Below the pieces are notes generated by a model. It did no database searches. It saw only the letters and a program-made list of their open reading frames with translations, and was not told where the DNA came from. The translations under genes and the position numbers were made by a program. A stretch of 64,000 nucleotides of DNA from JAVBNO01 sp031551485 (GTDB taxonomy: Bacteria; Bacillota; Clostridia; Oscillospirales; Ruminococcaceae), in contig JAVBNO010000027.1 of the NCBI GenBank assembly GCA_031551485.1, forward strand, positions 1 to 64,000, written 5' to 3'. This document shows, piece after piece, positions 26,989 through 35,531 of this stretch. Positions within the stretch are counted from its first letter, which is position 1; every line of letters begins with the position of its first letter.

Positions 26989-28119
26989 TTAATTTTCAAA
27001 CAACTTAATAATGTCATCAAAACCGTCGTCTTCGCTGACCTCTCCATAGGCGGCATCCGACTGGTGATAGGAAGAATACGGGGTATGAGGCTGCCCCGCG
27101 TGTCCCGGCTGAGGCTGCGCCCCGGCGCCTGCATAGTGGGGGGCACTGCCGGCCTCATTGGTGGCAAAGTCGGTGGCAATCACCGTAATTTGAATCTCGT
27201 CTTCCAGCCTGTTATCAAAGGCCACACCCCAAATAAGATTGACATTGGGATGGGCAGAATCGTGGATCATCTTGGATGCAATGTTGATATCGGCCAGGTC
27301 GACATTGGGGGAAGTGATAAAGTTGACGATAACGCCCTTGGCACCGTTGATGGAAGTCTCCAAAAGCGGCGACTGGATCGCCATGTCGGCCGACCGTTCC
27401 GCCTTGTCCTTGCCCTGGGCTTTGCCCACGCCCATGTGGGCGTAACCCGCACTCTTCATCACGGCGGTCACATCGGCAAAGTCGAGGTTGACCACACCCG
27501 GAATATTAATGAGGTCGGATATACTTTGTACTGCTTGCCGCAATACGTCGTCGGCGGCGGCAAAAGCATTAAACAGCGTGATCTTTTCTTCCGAAACCAG
27601 CTCCAACCGGTCATTGGGAATCACCAGAAGCGCATCGACGTGTTCCCGCAGCAATTGGATACCGGTTTCCGCTTGCTCCATACGCCGGACACCTTCAAAT
27701 TCAAAGGGCTTGGTCACAACGCCAACCGTCAAAATACCCAGCTCATGGGCAATCTGTGCGATGACCGGCGCGGCCCCCGTGCCTGTTCCCCCACCCATAC
27801 CGGCGGCGATAAACACCATATCGGTGCCTTTCAATGCCGCGGCAATTTCCTCGCGGTTTTCCGCTGCGGCCTTTTGCCCTTTTACCGGGTCGCCGCCCGC
27901 GCCCTTGCCGCGGGTAAGCTTGTCCCCAATATGTAGCTTATAAGTAGCCTGTGAAAAACGTAAAGCTTGCATATCTGTATTAATCGATACAAAATCAACG
28001 CTGGACATGCCGGACGCAATCATACGGTTAACCGCATTTCCGCCACCGCCGCCAACGCCGACCACCTTAATCGATACTATTTTTTCAAAATCAGAATCCA
28101 GATCGATATTCATGATCAT
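26989..28119 (-). CDS. ftsZ: Cell division GTPase FtsZ
   Basis: 376 residues. The GTP-binding motif GGGTGTGAAP is at about 108-117, the nucleotide segment VVGVGGGGGNAVNRM is at about 20, and the T7 loop NLDFADVTAVM is near 208. After the GTPase core a Gln/Pro/His-rich linker (about 318-355) ends in the acidic-hydrophobic C-terminal peptide DDGFDDIIKLFEN, which recruits membrane anchors. It polymerises into the division ring. The first ATG has GGGGG 9 bases upstream; a second ATG two codons later is also possible. ftsA, its usual partner upstream, is not in this cluster. Confidence 0.98.
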   Translation of the reverse strand: MIMNIDLDSDFEKIVSIKVVGVGGGGGNAVNRMIASGMSSVDFVSINTDMQALRFSQATYKLHIGDKLTRGKGAGGDPVKGQKAAAENREEIAAALKGTDMVFIAAGMGGGTGTGAAPVIAQIAHELGILTVGVVTKPFEFEGVRRMEQAETGIQLLREHVDALLVIPNDRLELVSEEKITLFNAFAAADDVLRQAVQSISDLINIPGVVNLDFADVTAVMKSAGYAHMGVGKAQGKDKAERSADMAIQSPLLETSINGAKGVIVNFITSPNVDLADINIASKMIHDSAHPNVNLIWGVAFDNRLEDEIQITVIATDFATNEAGSAPHYAGAGAQPQPGHAGQPHTPYSSYHQSDAAYGEVSEDDGFDDIIKLFEN

Positions 28120-28187
28120 CCGTATGTTCCCCCTGTAAATTCAGCTGCCATGACACGCTGCAGCGCATAATGAAACTAATTATATTA

Positions 28188-28216
28188 AATGTAACAGATT
28201 CCGTATGTGAAATCAA
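28188..28216 (-). promoter_or_regulatory. Candidate internal promoter before ftsZ
   Basis: TTGATT, 17 bases, TACATT in the 199-base ftsQ-ftsZ gap, which is unusually large for this compact cluster. A TATAAT a few bases downstream is an alternative -10. Confidence 0.35.
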
Positions 28217-28318
28217 TACTGAACACCTACTTTTTTCCAATATTGTACTACAAATTGTGTCGTTTTTTGTGCAAGCGCCGGCTTTGACTCAATATCTTGG
28301 ATAACGTCTAAAGAAAAC

Positions 28319-29242
28319 CTAATTTGCTTCCTGGGTACTGTCGCTTTGGGCACCATCTTCGGCAGCCGCTTCTTCGCTTTCTCCAGGCGTTTGCAAAACG
28401 CTGGACGGACGGGCCCGCAGCTGGCCAGGGTTGGAAGCATCCAGCACCCCTTCAAAAGTTGGCTCCAGCTCCTCCTCGATAACACGTTTGGCAAATGCGA
28501 GCTTTTTCTCCATCTCCCCTTCGCTGCCAAGATGAATTTGAATTCGGTTCTCATAAGTAAATACAATATCCAGCCTGTCCGATAAATCAATGTTGTCTAC
28601 ACCGGAAAATCCGATTGTCTCCAGGGCTTTGGAAACATACTGAAGCATTTGCACGTTTTCCCACAGCGCTTCGTCCATTTTCTCGCCGCCCTTGCCTGCA
28701 ATGGTGCCCACACCGTTGACCACGGGTACGTCGGGAATAGGAGCCAAAAGGCCTGTCTCTAAAATACGCCCCTGGGTGCTAATCAAAACATATTGGTCCG
28801 CGTTGACAATGTTCGCCATGGGAACCGCTTCTGAAATATTAATTTGGACAGCAGGCGGAAACGCCTTTTTAACCGTCACACTTTCGATGTAAGGGTAATT
28901 GGCTACAAGCACCTCTTCAATCCTGTTGGCATCCATTCGCAGCAGGTTGTCCCCCACGGCAATGCCTGCCGATTGAATCAGTTCGTCCCGGGCATAGCGG
29001 TTGGTGCCGCTGATGGTAATTTCATTAACCTTAAAAAAGACGGTGAGGCACAAAACCAAAGCGCCCACCAGTGTGATTAACACCAATAACGCGTAGGCAA
29101 TTGTATTTCTGCCCCGCCGCCTGCGCCGTTTGGGCGCTGCCTGCGGCGCCCGGGCAGCACGTCGCTGCCGCGGTGCCGTCCCGCCGGCCTCCTGTTGGCC
29201 GCCATGATCATCAATACCGTAAAAATGGGACATTCTCTCCAT
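28319..29242 (-). CDS. ftsQ: Cell division protein FtsQ/DivIB
   Basis: About 307 residues. A cytoplasmic Arg-rich stretch (about 20-45) is followed by one transmembrane helix (YALLVLITLVGALVLCLTVF), then the POTRA domain (VNEITISGTNRYARDELIQS) and the beta domain (PPAVQINISEAVPMANI), with an acidic low-complexity tail. It bridges early and late divisome proteins outside the membrane. The ATG at 29242 was chosen over one six codons upstream because AGGGGA lies 7 bases before it. It is between murA (33 bases upstream) and ftsZ. Confidence 0.92.
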   Translation of the reverse strand: MERMSHFYGIDDHGGQQEAGGTAPRQRRAARAPQAAPKRRRRRGRNTIAYALLVLITLVGALVLCLTVFFKVNEITISGTNRYARDELIQSAGIAVGDNLLRMDANRIEEVLVANYPYIESVTVKKAFPPAVQINISEAVPMANIVNADQYVLISTQGRILETGLLAPIPDVPVVNGVGTIAGKGGEKMDEALWENVQMLQYVSKALETIGFSGVDNIDLSDRLDIVFTYENRIQIHLGSEGEMEKKLAFAKRVIEEELEPTFEGVLDASNPGQLRARPSSVLQTPGESEEAAAEDGAQSDSTQEAN

Positions 29243-29274
29243 TTTCTCTTCCCCTATCATTTCATTCTGTCCTA

Positions 29275-30537
29275 TCAGCTATCCGCACTCCTCAAACGGA
29301 TGCCTGCACCGAGAGACGATAAATTCTCGGCAAAGTCTTCATATCCCCGCAATATATGCTTGATCTCGTTAATTTCACTTGTACCTTCGGCCGCCAATGC
29401 GGCCACAACCAGCGCGGCGCCCCCCCGCAAGTCGGTGCAGCGTACCTGCGCGCTGTGAAGCTTTTCCACGCCTTCCACCACAGCCACACGTCCCTCCACT
29501 TTAATGTCAGCCCCCATACGTGCCAACTCGCCCACATGTTTGTATCGGCTTTCAAAAATATTTTCCACAAACACAGATGTGCCGTCGGCAATAGCTGCCA
29601 TAGACATCACAGGCGACTGCGCGTCGGTCGAAAAGCCGGGATATGGCATCGTGCGTACCATTTTGATGGGATGCAAGCGACCCTTGCTTTGTAAATGGAT
29701 CGCGTCATGCGCGATATCCATGGAACAGCCCACCTCTTCGAACACAGGGATGACGGCGGCCATATGGTCGGGGCATACATTTTGGATGATGATGTCGCCG
29801 CCTGCGGCCGCAGCCGCACATAGATAAGTGGCGCCGGCAATACGGTCCGGAATAACGTCATGCTCGCAGCCATGAAGGCGTTTTACCCCTTTGATAAAGA
29901 CCGTACCATCTTTGCCAAAATGAATTTTGGCCCCGCAGCTTTGCAAAAATGCGGCCAAATCCACAATCTCCGGTTCGCGGGCCGCATTATAGATGATCGT
30001 TTCCCCTTTGGCCAGCACCGCCGTCAGCATAATATTTTCCGTAGCCCCCACACTGGGAAAAGGCAAATGAATCGACGCGCCGTGAAGGCCGTTTTTCGCG
30101 CTGCAGTCCAAATAGCCGTGATTTTCGTTAATTTCCACACCCAATTTACGCAGCGACGACAGGTGCATGTCAATGGGCCGTGGGCCCAATTCACAGCCAC
30201 CCGGCATAGACACAACCGCTTTACCATAACGGGATACGACGGCACCCAGAAACACAATGGAAGACCGCATCTCGCTCATCAGCGTATCGGGAATTTTATA
30301 GTCGCCGTGGGGATGGCTTGTCACCACAATGGTACTTTCTTCCTGGTGTGTGCTGCAACCCAAATACTCCAAAATATTCATGGCAGCATTGACATCCGTC
30401 AGCATGGGGCAATTATGTATGACGCTTTCTTCACTTAACAAGGAGGCCGCCAAAATGGGCAGCACCGCGTTTTTAGCGCCGTGAATATTGATTTTTCCCT
30501 CCAGCCGTTTTCCACCTTCGACAACATATTGATCCAT
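29275..30537 (-). CDS. murA: UDP-N-acetylglucosamine 1-carboxyvinyltransferase MurA
   Basis: A 420-residue enolpyruvyl transferase catalysing the first committed step of peptidoglycan synthesis. Visible are GAKNAVLPILAA at about residue 20 with the catalytic Lys, and the catalytic and fosfomycin-reactive Cys in MPGGCELGPRPIDMHL near 115. Cys, not Asp, stands there, so fosfomycin sensitivity is expected. The ATG at 30537 matches the family N-terminus (MDQYVVEGG); the in-frame upstream extension is leader, containing a 12-bp stem. It lies 230 bases downstream of murG, so it may have its own regulation. Confidence 0.96.
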   Translation of the reverse strand: MDQYVVEGGKRLEGKINIHGAKNAVLPILAASLLSEESVIHNCPMLTDVNAAMNILEYLGCSTHQEESTIVVTSHPHGDYKIPDTLMSEMRSSIVFLGAVVSRYGKAVVSMPGGCELGPRPIDMHLSSLRKLGVEINENHGYLDCSAKNGLHGASIHLPFPSVGATENIMLTAVLAKGETIIYNAAREPEIVDLAAFLQSCGAKIHFGKDGTVFIKGVKRLHGCEHDVIPDRIAGATYLCAAAAAGGDIIIQNVCPDHMAAVIPVFEEVGCSMDIAHDAIHLQSKGRLHPIKMVRTMPYPGFSTDAQSPVMSMAAIADGTSVFVENIFESRYKHVGELARMGADIKVEGRVAVVEGVEKLHSAQVRCTDLRGGAALVVAALAAEGTSEINEIKHILRGYEDFAENLSSLGAGIRLRSADS

Positions 30538-30563
30538 ACGCTTTGCATCCTTTCCAGACGATG

Positions 30564-30601
30564 AAGAATTGCTGGGTACAAAAAAGGAACCAGCAATTCT
30601 T
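30564..30601 (-). promoter_or_regulatory. Structured murA leader: perfect 12-bp stem
   Basis: AAGAATTGCTGG and CCAGCAATTCTT enclose 14 bases that carry a T6 run on the minus strand. The 3-prime foot is 27 bases before the murA start, next to the ribosome site. It does not look like a standard terminator because the U run is in the loop. It may be a protein- or ligand-responsive leader. Confidence 0.5.
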
Positions 30602-30766
30602 ATGGAGAATCCGGCGGAAACGCACAAAACAGGGGTAAATGATCTACCAAGTGTTTGTGTTGCCGCAGAAATCCCTGCAAAGCATATTATGCTGTCATAT
30701 TATTTGGGGTGCCAAATGGGCATAATCTGAGGATTTTTTGCCTCCCAAAAGCAATAGAAGCGCAAA

Positions 30767-31906
30767 TTAACGGGCAGGACGATCACCGTGGTAAACCCGC
30801 ATAATCTCCTCATAAATCCTGTCGTTGGCGTCAATGATGGCGATGGAACGGGCATTTTGCCCCAGCTCGGCAAGTCGATTAGAGTTCTGGGTCAATTCGG
30901 CAACCGTCTGCGCCAACAGCTTTGGCGTCAAGTTTTTCTCTTCGATGACCACGGCTGCCTGTTTATCTGCCAGCACCATGGCGTTGTGGTATTGGTGGTT
31001 TTCCGCCACATTGGGGGAAGGAATTAAAATGGAAGCTCTTCCTGCCGCCTCCAATTCGCTGAGAGTGATGGCGCCTGCGCGGCAGATGACCAGATCGGCA
31101 GCGGCCAGACAAAGGGGCATATTGTCAATATACTCCCGAATGTCAAGACGGGGGTTGCCCTCATAGTTGACTCCCTCTTGCTGAAGAAGGCGGGGAAAAA
31201 GCTCCACGCCATAACGGCCGGTGGCGTGAATATGATGGATGTGCGGGTCGCGGTAATCGGCGGCAATCAGGCCGGACACCGCTTCGTTAATGCACCGTGC
31301 GCCCAGGCTGCCGCCAAAGGAAAGGATGCAAATTTGTTCTTTCCCTACCCCCAGCGCTTTGCGGGCCTCTTCCCGGTTGGCAAAAACAATTTCGCCGCGA
31401 ATGGGGTTGCCTGTAATGACATAATCGTTCCGGGGGGCCAGATGGCGTTTGGCTTCTTCCACCGCCAACAACATGCTGTCTACATGCTTGGCCAACATTT
31501 TGGTGGTGACACCAGGAAAGGCGTTTTGCTCGTGTGCCACCGTTTTGTAGCCCATCTTGGCACCCTGGTACAAAATCGGGCCGCTGACATAGCCGCCTGT
31601 GCCCACAATGACATCTGGGTCGAAATTCCGGATGAGCGTGCGGGAACGGCTGCCCGACAACATAAAACAGCCAATGGACCGAAAATTGTATTTAATATTG
31701 AACCAGTTCAGCTGCCGTTGGAATCCCATAATCTCAATGGGCAAAAAAGGAAAGCCTGCCTGGGGTACCAACCGCGCCTCCATGCCCTTGGGATTACCCG
31801 CAATGCGAATATCCGCCTGCGGGTGCCTGCCTTTTATGTAGGCCGCGACAGCCAGCGCGGGGTTGATGTGCCCCGCCGTACCACCGCAAGCAAATAAAAT
31901 TTTCAT
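30767..31906 (-). CDS. murG: MurG, lipid II synthase
   Basis: A 379-residue membrane-associated glycosyltransferase that adds GlcNAc to lipid I. Motifs: CGGTAGHINPALAVA at residues 7-21, NAFPGVTTKMLAKH near 130, the second G loop SFGGSLGARCINEAV near 195 and the UDP-GlcNAc site RAGAITLSELEAAGRASILIP (about 265). The ATG lies 11 bases after the ftsW stop, with AGGGGGC upstream. It has normal length and order in the dcw cluster. Confidence 0.97.
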   Translation of the reverse strand: MKILFACGGTAGHINPALAVAAYIKGRHPQADIRIAGNPKGMEARLVPQAGFPFLPIEIMGFQRQLNWFNIKYNFRSIGCFMLSGSRSRTLIRNFDPDVIVGTGGYVSGPILYQGAKMGYKTVAHEQNAFPGVTTKMLAKHVDSMLLAVEEAKRHLAPRNDYVITGNPIRGEIVFANREEARKALGVGKEQICILSFGGSLGARCINEAVSGLIAADYRDPHIHHIHATGRYGVELFPRLLQQEGVNYEGNPRLDIREYIDNMPLCLAAADLVICRAGAITLSELEAAGRASILIPSPNVAENHQYHNAMVLADKQAAVVIEEKNLTPKLLAQTVAELTQNSNRLAELGQNARSIAIIDANDRIYEEIMRVYHGDRPAR

Positions 31907-31917
31907 ATGCCTGCCCC

Positions 31918-33084
31918 CTACTCTTTTTCCAGTACCGCTTGCCGCGAAATAGACAGCACAACGCCCATTTGGGCCAGCAGCATGAACAGTGATGTGCCGC
32001 CGGAGGAAAAGAACGGCAAACTGATGCCTGTATTGGGTACGGTATTGGTGACAACCGCGATATTAAGAATGGCCTGCAACCCCACCTGGGCCACAAGGCC
32101 CACCGCCAATATGGCGCCAAAACGATCCCGGGATTTGGCGGCCACAACAAAACCACGCCAAATGAGCAGCGCAAACAGGATGATGATCAGCACGGCACCC
32201 ACAAAGCCCAATTCCTCACAGACAATGGAAAATACAAAGTCATTTTGCGGTTCGGGGATATAGAGATATTTTTGCAGCGAATTGCCGATGCCCACACCCA
32301 ACAGGCCGCCCGAACCAATGGCATACAACGACTGTAGGGTCTGGAAACCCTTGCCGGTGGCGTCGGAAAACGGGTCGATCCAATACGCCACACGGCTTGT
32401 GGCGTAACTGACCACACCGGGAATCAGCGCCGCCCCCACAACACCGGCGGTAAGCGCGGCCCCGGCAATACCGAACCATTTAAGATCAGTACCGCCCACG
32501 AACATGATGATCAGTCCAATAGTGCAAACCAGCACGGTCGCGGACAGGTGCGGCTCCAACAAAAGAAGGCCAGAAATGACCGCTAACACAATAGCAAAAG
32601 GTAGAATCCCATATTTAGGATCTTTCATCTTGCTATAGTTGATAGAAACAATGTGGGCAAATAAGAGCACCACGCCGAATTTGGCAATTTCCGAAGGTTG
32701 GAAAGTGGTAAAGCCTAAATCAATCCAACGGTGGACGTAATTGCGGGCGGGCATAAACAAAACCACAATCAGCAGGACAATGCAAACGCCCATCACCGGC
32801 CATGCCAATTTGTGAAACCAATGGTAGTCAAAAAAGCTGAGGGCAAACATGGCGGCAAGGCCCATGACGGCAAATACCAGCTGCCTGCCGATGTAATAAT
32901 AACTATTGTTTTCATAGTAAAAGGCATAAGCATGGCTGGCCGAGAACATCATCACAAGCCCGAAAGCCAACAAAAGCAATACCAATACCAAAAAAGTCAG
33001 GTCAATGCCGCCTTTTGCGACAAAGGGGTTTGCCGCCTGGTTCTGAGGCTTGCGTCCTTTTGGAGGCTGATTATTTTTTTTCAT
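31918..33084 (-). CDS. ftsW: FtsW/SpoVE-type peptidoglycan polymerase
   Basis: A 388-residue SEDS-family protein with about ten transmembrane helices. SEDS hallmarks: FQPSEIAKFGVVL near 130, LEPHLSATVLV near 170 and the C-terminal VVTNTVPNTGISLPFFSSGGTS near 335-355. With its cognate PBP (the SpoVD-type gene upstream) it polymerises septal or spore-cortex glycan. ATG 33084 has GAGGTGA just upstream, so the longer in-frame start is rejected. murD normally lies between mraY and this gene but is absent. FtsW and SpoVE cannot be separated by sequence reading alone. Confidence 0.94.
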   Translation of the reverse strand: MKKNNQPPKGRKPQNQAANPFVAKGGIDLTFLVLVLLLLAFGLVMMFSASHAYAFYYENNSYYYIGRQLVFAVMGLAAMFALSFFDYHWFHKLAWPVMGVCIVLLIVVLFMPARNYVHRWIDLGFTTFQPSEIAKFGVVLLFAHIVSINYSKMKDPKYGILPFAIVLAVISGLLLLEPHLSATVLVCTIGLIIMFVGGTDLKWFGIAGAALTAGVVGAALIPGVVSYATSRVAYWIDPFSDATGKGFQTLQSLYAIGSGGLLGVGIGNSLQKYLYIPEPQNDFVFSIVCEELGFVGAVLIIILFALLIWRGFVVAAKSRDRFGAILAVGLVAQVGLQAILNIAVVTNTVPNTGISLPFFSSGGTSLFMLLAQMGVVLSISRQAVLEKE

Positions 33085-33125
33085 AAGCTCACCTCGTAAC
33101 CAAAATGGGGTGTACGCTGAAGACG

Positions 33126-34136
33126 CTATAATATAAATACTGCCCACACAGCCAGGCCGCCAAACAACGCGGCCACAAAACTGAAGAGCAAGACGATCTG
33201 TTTTTCATTGTAGCCGGACATTTCGTAATGGTGGTGGATGGGACTCATCTTAAAAATGCGCTTGCCAGTGGTTTTGAAAGAGATAACCTGCAACACCACC
33301 GAAGCAAGTTCGCAAATATAAACAATGCCAATGGGAATGAGAAAAGCGGGTAGCCCGCACCCAAACCCCAAGGCAACCACAAGGCCGCCTAAAAACAGCG
33401 AGCCGGTATCCCCCATAAACACTTTAGCGGGGTTAAAGTTCCAAATCAAAAAGCCCAGACATCCGCCGATCAGCGCCACCGACATAACCGAGCTGCAAAC
33501 TTGATTAAGCAAAGTACTGATCGCTAAAAAAGCAATGCCGACCACCAATGTGACCGAAGAGGCCAGGCCGTCGATGCCGTCGGTAAAGTTGACTGCGTTG
33601 ACCATGCCGCCAATGAGCATAAGTGCCAACGGATAATAGAAAAAGCCCAGATCATATTGTCCTAAAAAGGGCAAAATGACAATTGTGGAGCTGCCGCCTC
33701 CTATGTACATCCCCGCCAGGTAGACGGCGCCGATGAGAAGCTGCATCACCAGCTTTTGCGCAGCAGTCAAGCCCAGGTTCTGCTTCCTGACCACTTTGAT
33801 ATAGTCGTCTACAAAACCGACAAAACCAAAGGCAAGCGCCATCACCAGCCCCAAAAACATTCGATAAGCCATTGGGCCACCATCCGGCAGACCGGCCACA
33901 CCGCCCTTTGCCGCCACAAAGCCAAAGCCGACGGCAATGCCAGCTGAAATGCCGATGATAAATAAAATGCCGCCCATGGTGGGGGTGCCCTGCTTGGTTT
34001 TGTGCCAGGAAGGGCCGATATCTAATATCGTCTGGCCATATTTAAGCCGCCGCAAAAACGGAATAAACCATATTCCCAATATGGCGGTTAGCCCAAAGCT
34101 GACGATTAGCGTGGTTATTGCCCATGCTGCCTGCAT
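33126..34136 (-). CDS. mraY: Phospho-MurNAc-pentapeptide translocase MraY
   Basis: A 336-residue protein with about ten transmembrane helices that makes lipid I from UDP-MurNAc-pentapeptide and undecaprenyl phosphate. Signatures: HKTKQGTPTMGGILF near residue 45, FVGFVDDYIKV with the Asp pair near 110, NAVNFTDGIDGLASS near 185 and the FKMSPIHHHYEMSG active-site loop near 297. GAGGTG precedes the ATG, and murF ends 3 bases before it. Confidence 0.97.
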   Translation of the reverse strand: MQAAWAITTLIVSFGLTAILGIWFIPFLRRLKYGQTILDIGPSWHKTKQGTPTMGGILFIIGISAGIAVGFGFVAAKGGVAGLPDGGPMAYRMFLGLVMALAFGFVGFVDDYIKVVRKQNLGLTAAQKLVMQLLIGAVYLAGMYIGGGSSTIVILPFLGQYDLGFFYYPLALMLIGGMVNAVNFTDGIDGLASSVTLVVGIAFLAISTLLNQVCSSVMSVALIGGCLGFLIWNFNPAKVFMGDTGSLFLGGLVVALGFGCGLPAFLIPIGIVYICELASVVLQVISFKTTGKRIFKMSPIHHHYEMSGYNEKQIVLLFSFVAALFGGLAVWAVFIL

Positions 34137-34139
34137 TGT

Positions 34140-35516
34140 TTACACCTCTTGTCCCGCTCCATGGGAGCAGGAATAATACCGCTGGATTGTTTCTTCCAGT
34201 TGAATGCCCCGGCTGGCCTTAAACCAGATAATGTCGCCGGGCCGGGCGGTTTGGGCGAGAAAATCGCCCAATTCTGTTTTGCTGCCAAAATGAAGCGCGG
34301 CCAGCCCTTTGGCTTTGGCGCCTGTAACGTAACCCGTTGCACCTTCGCCAAAGGCATATAGAGCGTCTATTCCCTGTTCCGCCGCAAAGCTGCCAATGTC
34401 CAAATGCGCCGCCGCGGAAATGGAGCCCAGCTCCAGCATATCCCCCAATACCGCAATTCGTCTGCCGACGCATTGCATGGAGGCCAGGGTACCAATGGCA
34501 GCCCGCATGGAGTCGGGGCTGGCATTATAGCAGTCTTCCACCACTGTCACGCCGTGATATTTCACAATTTTTTGCCGCATGCCGGAAGGGGCATAGTTCG
34601 CAAGGGCGGCCGCCGCCTCTTCCGGTGCAATGCCAAGGGTGACACCCGCGCCAAAGGCAGCCAGCGCGTCCCGCACATTGTGCTTGCCTACCGCCGGAAT
34701 GGCGGCGGCATAACCTTTCCCATTATACAGGATTTCGAAGTCGGTTTGGGGCGAATTCTCAACAATTTTTTGCGCCAATATTTGGCACTTCGGATTATCG
34801 ATGCCGTATAGAATGACTTGCAGTCGTGGCTCGCAAACATCCTGTAAAAGGTCGTTATCGCCGCAAAGCAATAATGTGGCGCCGTCTTGCATGCCGGCAG
34901 TGATTTCCAATTTGGCCTTGAGGATGTTTTCCCGGGAACCCAGCGCCTCGATATGGGAAACGCCGACCCAGGTAACCACCCCAACATCGGGCTTTACGGC
35001 GCGGGACAGCTCTTCAATTTCACCAAAACCGCTCATACCCATTTCGATCACAGCAGCCTCTGTGGTGTCATCCAATCGGAAAAGGGTTTTTGGGGTGCCG
35101 ATTTCATTGTTCAGGTTGCCCTCGGTTTTTAAAGTGTTGTACCGGCTTGTGAAAACGGCGGCCATCATCTCTTTGGTGGTCGTCTTGCCGACGCTGCCGG
35201 TTATCCCCGCCATCCGCACCTGAAACTGATCCCGATAAACGCCGCCCAGTGCAATTAGGGCGCTGCGGGTATTGGCGACATAAATGCTGCGGTCAGGTGG
35301 CGTGCCCACATCTCTGCTGACCACGACAGCGGCAGCGCCGGCCGCCAGCGCCTGTATCGCAAAGTCGTGCCCGTCAAAGCGTTCGCCAGCCAGTGCCACA
35401 AAAAGGCAGCCGGGGGCAATTGCCCGCGTGTCGGTGCACACTTCCGTTATCGCTACATCCAAAGCCAGTTTGCAGCCCAGCTTTTCGGACAGTTTTGTCA
35501 ATGCCAATGGTTTCAT
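34140..35516 (-). CDS. murF: MurF, D-Ala-D-Ala adding ligase
   Basis: A 458-residue Mur ligase that attaches D-Ala-D-Ala to the UDP-MurNAc tripeptide. ATP loop GSVGKTTTKEMM is near residue 110, central EMGMSGFGEIEELSRAVKP near 158, HNVRDALAAFGAGVTLG near 280 and YNASPDSMRAAI near 328. The N-terminal UDP-binding domain (about 1-85) is complete. It starts 15 bases after murE ends; AAAGGACC precedes the ATG. Confidence 0.96.
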   Translation of the reverse strand: MKPLALTKLSEKLGCKLALDVAITEVCTDTRAIAPGCLFVALAGERFDGHDFAIQALAAGAAAVVVSRDVGTPPDRSIYVANTRSALIALGGVYRDQFQVRMAGITGSVGKTTTKEMMAAVFTSRYNTLKTEGNLNNEIGTPKTLFRLDDTTEAAVIEMGMSGFGEIEELSRAVKPDVGVVTWVGVSHIEALGSRENILKAKLEITAGMQDGATLLLCGDNDLLQDVCEPRLQVILYGIDNPKCQILAQKIVENSPQTDFEILYNGKGYAAAIPAVGKHNVRDALAAFGAGVTLGIAPEEAAAALANYAPSGMRQKIVKYHGVTVVEDCYNASPDSMRAAIGTLASMQCVGRRIAVLGDMLELGSISAAAHLDIGSFAAEQGIDALYAFGEGATGYVTGAKAKGLAALHFGSKTELGDFLAQTARPGDIIWFKASRGIQLEETIQRYYSCSHGAGQEV

Positions 35517-35531
35517 TGTATTGGTCCTTTC

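Noticed and set aside
26980..27936. 318-codon open frame on the plus strand
   Set aside because: Antisense to ftsZ; no domain content.
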